From Abditibacteriales bacterium (lineage in GTDB: Bacteria; Armatimonadota; Abditibacteriia; Abditibacteriales; JANWYM01), in assembly GCA_025055355.1 (NCBI GenBank), contig JANWYM010000161.1:1-8274 (forward strand): DNA of 8,274 bases, in the 5' to 3' direction. Below the pieces are notes generated by a model, which was not told the DNA's origin, searched no databases, and was given only the letters and a program-made list of their open reading frames with translations. Position numbers and translations under genes: made by a program. This document shows positions 5,537 to 8,274 of this stretch, piece by piece. Within the stretch, counting starts at the first letter, position 1. Each line of letters opens with the position of its first letter.

Positions 5537-6709
5537 TCAAAAACGTCCCTGCAAACCGCGCTCATACAGCGCTTCGAGTTGTTGGACTGTTCGATGAACG
5601 TTGAACCTTTCCTCCACAATGGCGCGTCCGCGCTCGCCCATCCGTCGGCGCAGGTCGGGCTGTTCAGCGAGAGCGCCAATCGCTTCCGCGAACTCTTCAG
5701 TGCGCTGTGGCTCTACGAGCAATCCCGATGCCCCATGCTCAATGACCTCTGGGTTCGGTTCCACGCGCCACGCAACGCACGGAAGGCGCATCGCCATCGC
5801 TTCAATCATCGCCACGGGCAACCCCTCCGCGCACAGGCTGGGGAACACAAAGAGGTCGCTGAGTTGCAGGAGGTCTTTCACGTCGCTGCGCTGCCCCAGA
5901 AATTGCACGTGGCGTGCGACGTTCAGCCGCGCCGCTTGCTCTCGGAGTCGCCCCTCTTCCTCGCCGCGCCCGACCAGCAGCAGCCGCGCTGACGGAAACT
6001 TGCGCAGAATGGTAGGCATCGCCTCAATCACATACCGCTGTCCCTTCTGCGGAACGAGACGGGCCACGCAAATGAGGACAGGCGAGCCATCAGGCAAATT
6101 GAGCGAACGCCGCAAATCGTTCAACCGCGCACCGTCCGCAGGCGCGAACGCTTGCGGGTCAACGGCGTTGTAAATCACCTCCACGTTCTCCTCACGCAAG
6201 CCGAGATGTTTGACCATAGATTGCTTGACAAACGCGGAGGAGGCGATAAACCGCGCGCGGCTGAGTCTGCCCGTCCAAGCATCCAGCGCGCGCACCAGCG
6301 CGAGTTTGTGGGGATGGACATGAGTGCCGTTCATCGCCGGCGGCTCATACCACGAGTTTTGCAGGGAACTGACGATGAGCGGCACGCGGGTCAGCCGTCC
6401 CGCCAGCCGCCCGAAGATGTCGGCATCGTAGAGCCAGGTGTGCACGACGGCAAAGTTCCCTGCACGGAGCAGACGACACAAACGAACGATGGCTTTGAAC
6501 CCCTCGCGCCGATTTTTGAGTTGCAACCCGATCACGTTTACCCCTGCCGCCGTCAGTTCCGATTTCAAATCATCGCGCTCGTAAAGGTAGCAAACCGTGT
6601 TCACAAAGCGGGCGCGATGCATGCGGCACACCACATCTACCAACTGCCGCTCCGCCCCGCCGCGCCCCAAGGTTTCGATGAGGTGGAGAACGCGCACCGG
6701 TGCTCTCAT
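5537..6709 (-). CDS. GT4 glycosyltransferase with E-x7-E motif
   Basis: The protein has 390 residues and is a full-length, canonical GT4 retaining glycosyltransferase of the GT-B fold. The N-terminal acceptor domain starts VRVLHLIETLGRGGAERQLV (5-24), with the glycine-rich loop LGRGGAE. VVHTWLYDADIFGRLAG (88-104) follows, and the interdomain segment is VIYNAVDPQAF (178-188). The donor domain has LICVARLVPQKGQRYVIEA (212-230), LLLVGRGEE (243-251), VQFLGQRSDV (268-277), and FPSLCAEGLPVAMIEAMA (289-306), where E295 and E303 form the E-x7-E signature. SGLLVEP follows at 328-334. It acts at the cytoplasmic face of the membrane on a lipid-linked glycan; the donor sugar cannot be read. Its ATG overlaps the methyltransferase stop as ATGA, which suggests coupled translation. 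The carbamoyltransferase starts 13 nt after its TGA stop. Confidence 0.95.
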   Translation of the reverse strand: MRAPVRVLHLIETLGRGGAERQLVDVVCRMHRARFVNTVCYLYERDDLKSELTAAGVNVIGLQLKNRREGFKAIVRLCRLLRAGNFAVVHTWLYDADIFGRLAGRLTRVPLIVSSLQNSWYEPPAMNGTHVHPHKLALVRALDAWTGRLSRARFIASSAFVKQSMVKHLGLREENVEVIYNAVDPQAFAPADGARLNDLRRSLNLPDGSPVLICVARLVPQKGQRYVIEAMPTILRKFPSARLLLVGRGEEEGRLREQAARLNVARHVQFLGQRSDVKDLLQLSDLFVFPSLCAEGLPVAMIEAMAMRLPCVAWRVEPNPEVIEHGASGLLVEPQRTEEFAEAIGALAEQPDLRRRMGERGRAIVEERFNVHRTVQQLEALYERGLQGRF

Positions 6710-7530
6710 GAGGCTTTCCGTCCTACGATGAGGTAATTCACGACGAAATGCGGATTATCGTGGCTGAGATTGAGCAGATACCCCATGATGTTCACAACCA
6801 TCACGAGGAGGAGCAGGGGAATCGTCCCGACGACCTTTACCGTGCCCAGCAACAGGCGCACAGCGAACTGTCGGCGCACTTCAAAGAAATGATGAAAAAG
6901 ATAGACGTTCGCCATCAGCCCCAACACCGCGCCAAATGAACCGTGGCGGTGCACCACGACCACCTGAAACCCCGCGCGTTCCATCAGGTGGCGCAAGCCA
7001 TATTCCGTGTAGCGACGGAAGTCGTGTGGAGCGCCGTGCACGTGGAAGCAGAAGGGCACCGTCAGAATGAGGTGACCATCCGGACGCAGGACGCGGAAAC
7101 ATTCCCCGAGGGCTTGAGCCGGTTCGGATAGGTGCTCTAAAACCTCCAGACAGAGCAAGGTATCTATCGCCGCATCCCGCACGGGCAAGCGATGAGCGTC
7201 CGCGTAAACATCGGGAAGGGCGACGTCCGCTGGGGATGGGATCAACATCTCTCTCCCGCTGGGAAAGTCCAACCCAATATAACTTTCCACTTTGTCTTCA
7301 AAAAACTGACGGTAAGGCTGATGGCCGCACCCGACATCGAGGAGAACGCCCCGTGCGTAGCGCTGCGCCGCCATCTGCAGGCCGCGATTGTAGTAGAAAT
7401 AAAGCAGAAACAGTGGATCAAGCAGCGTCGTGCGCGGCAGTCGCCGATAAAGCCGGCGGAGAAAATCGTCGTAGCGACGATAGATAGTGTTAATAACTTG
7501 ACGAAAGCTTGGACGAGGAGCGTTGCTCAT
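6706..7530 (-). CDS. Class I SAM-dependent methyltransferase with hydrophobic C-terminal tail
   Basis: The protein has 274 residues from ATG 7530. The methyltransferase core is clear: motif I LLDVGCG (63-69), the acidic position at the end of beta 2 in YIGLDFP (84-90), DAHRLPVRDAAIDTLLCLEVLEHL (111-134), and FRVLRPDGHLILTVPF (145-160). HDFRRYTEYGLRHLMERAGF (169-188) follows, as in Methyltransf_11-type enzymes of glycan clusters. A hydrophobic stretch, residues 226-255, with a weaker one at 198-216, suggests membrane association. The likely role is methylation of a sugar or lipid-linked intermediate with SAM; the target atom is unknown. The start is set by a 4-nt ATGA overlap with the flippase stop. 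The same frame stays open upstream to 8085, but that part overlaps the flippase and has no family-like sequence. The gene overlaps the next glycosyltransferase in the same ATGA way, so it sits in a coupled operon. Confidence 0.92.
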   Translation of the reverse strand: MSNAPRPSFRQVINTIYRRYDDFLRRLYRRLPRTTLLDPLFLLYFYYNRGLQMAAQRYARGVLLDVGCGHQPYRQFFEDKVESYIGLDFPSGREMLIPSPADVALPDVYADAHRLPVRDAAIDTLLCLEVLEHLSEPAQALGECFRVLRPDGHLILTVPFCFHVHGAPHDFRRYTEYGLRHLMERAGFQVVVVHRHGSFGAVLGLMANVYLFHHFFEVRRQFAVRLLLGTVKVVGTIPLLLLVMVVNIMGYLLNLSHDNPHFVVNYLIVGRKAS

Positions 7531-8274
7531 GAGAGATGGTGCAGCCGCCGTCTGACGAGAGGTCCCATAACGTTTGTGGTCACCAGCATTCGGACTCCTA
7601 ACGAGAGCGACTGGCGACGCGACAGCACGATCAGCCCGGCGGTCAGGGCAGCAACAGCTAACGCACTGCTGAGGTCGGCGCGCCATGTCGCATATCCCGC
7701 TGCTGTAAGCGTGGGGAGAGGAGCCAGCATCGTCCATGATGGGCGCGAAGTCAGCCGCCGACAAGTAAGATATTCGCCGACTAACGACATCAAGCCGTAG
7801 GCAGCGACCGTTGCCCACGCGCAGCCGAGAAGTCCGTAGCGCGGAATCAGGAGAAGGTTGAGCGTCACGTTGGTCACCGCCGCCGCCGCCCCGATCGTCG
7901 TCGTAATGTAGGTCGCCGATTGGGCGTTGCTGGCGGGGGCGTATCCCATCAGCCACGGACCAGCCAGTGCGGCGGCTGCCATCAGCGGAAACAGCAGCCA
8001 CGTCACCTCGCGGAACGATACGCCAAAGATGTATGGCGCAAGGGTGCCGCCGACGGTGGCGGCTATCAGGCACAGCGTTGACCACCCCAGCGTCAGGAGG
8101 GGAAGGACGTCGCGGAGGTAACGAACGACGGGGTTCTCGCGCCCGTTGACGTGCAGCGTCACGAACAGCGGCAGCAGCAGCGACCCCGCCAGCACGGGGA
8201 GTTGCATCAGCGTTCCCGTCAACTGATACGCCACCGCGTAGACGCCCAGATGGGACTGGGAGAGGAAGCGCGTG
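7527..8274 (-). CDS. Wzx/MATE-type polysaccharide flippase, C-terminal half
   Basis: The frame is open from the right edge to TGA at 7527-7529, giving 248 residues; the start lies outside the window. Full-length Wzx-like proteins are usually around 400-500 residues, so this is about the last half. The visible start, SQSHLGVYAVAYQL, matches the repeated-half junction of MATE/Wzx transporters. NVTLNLLLIPRYGLLGCAWATVAAYG is the signature-like segment near the end of the family domain, where N-x-x-L-N-x-x-L-I-P precedes a G-A-A/G-A-W-A-T helix. About six or seven membrane helices can be seen, separated by short basic loops. The expected role is moving an undecaprenyl-linked oligosaccharide unit across the cytoplasmic membrane. 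Its stop overlaps the methyltransferase start by 4 nt, placing export upstream of the tailoring genes in the same operon. Confidence 0.88.
   Translation of the reverse strand, partial: TRFLSQSHLGVYAVAYQLTGTLMQLPVLAGSLLLPLFVTLHVNGRENPVVRYLRDVLPLLTLGWSTLCLIAATVGGTLAPYIFGVSFREVTWLLFPLMAAAALAGPWLMGYAPASNAQSATYITTTIGAAAAVTNVTLNLLLIPRYGLLGCAWATVAAYGLMSLVGEYLTCRRLTSRPSWTMLAPLPTLTAAGYATWRADLSSALAVAALTAGLIVLSRRQSLSLGVRMLVTTNVMGPLVRRRLHHLS

Noticed and set aside
5524..5679. Longer carbamoyltransferase start upstream of 5523
   Set aside because: The 52 extra residues overlap the preceding glycosyltransferase and do not resemble the family N-terminus, whereas ATG 5523 has a Shine-Dalgarno at proper spacing.
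7531..8085. Upstream extension of the methyltransferase frame to a GTG at 8085
   Set aside because: The extra 185 codons overlap the flippase gene in another frame and translate to Arg/Ser-rich sequence without motifs. The ATGA overlap at 7527-7530 gives a better start.

Overview
The window is a moderately GC-rich bacterial segment and reads as the interior of a surface-polysaccharide (exopolysaccharide or O-antigen type) gene cluster. All seven genes lie on the minus strand, so transcription runs from the right edge to the left edge. No ribosomal or housekeeping gene is present to fix the taxon. ATG, GTG and TTG starts are used, and the gaps between genes carry dispersed palindromic repeats. 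I have only a weak impression of a deep-branching environmental phylum such as Armatimonadota or Chloroflexota.

Right half, in transcription order: the C-terminal half of a Wzx/MATE-type flippase (8274-7527), a class I SAM methyltransferase with a hydrophobic C-terminal tail (7530-6706), a GT4 glycosyltransferase (6709-5537) and a NodU/CmcH-type O-carbamoyltransferase (5523-3742). These four are tightly packed: two ATGA stop/start overlaps and one 13-nt gap with a visible Shine-Dalgarno sequence. They look like one translationally coupled operon.

Left half: a second GT4-like glycosyltransferase (3545-2337, TTG start), a polytopic membrane protein resembling GT-C enzymes, with a Wzy-like polymerase as the alternative (2286-1063), and a third GT4-like glycosyltransferase cut by the left edge (985-1, GTG start). 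Here every gap is filled by repeats. These are an 84-bp tandem duplication with inverted ends (3555-3741) and two copies of an octamer-built palindrome (2291-2349 and 1014-1074). Both octamer palindromes contain the TAG stop codon of the gene they follow, at the same place in the repeat. A fourth palindrome (about 398-446) lies inside the third glycosyltransferase gene and is read through in frame.

Working model (inference): the glycosyltransferases build a repeat unit on a lipid carrier, the methyltransferase and carbamoyltransferase decorate it, the polytopic protein adds a sugar outside the membrane or polymerises, and the flippase exports the unit. The initiating sugar-phosphate transferase and the nucleotide-sugar genes are not in the window. 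The enzymes belong to known families. The least ordinary content is the repeats: how they sit at gene ends and inside one coding sequence.
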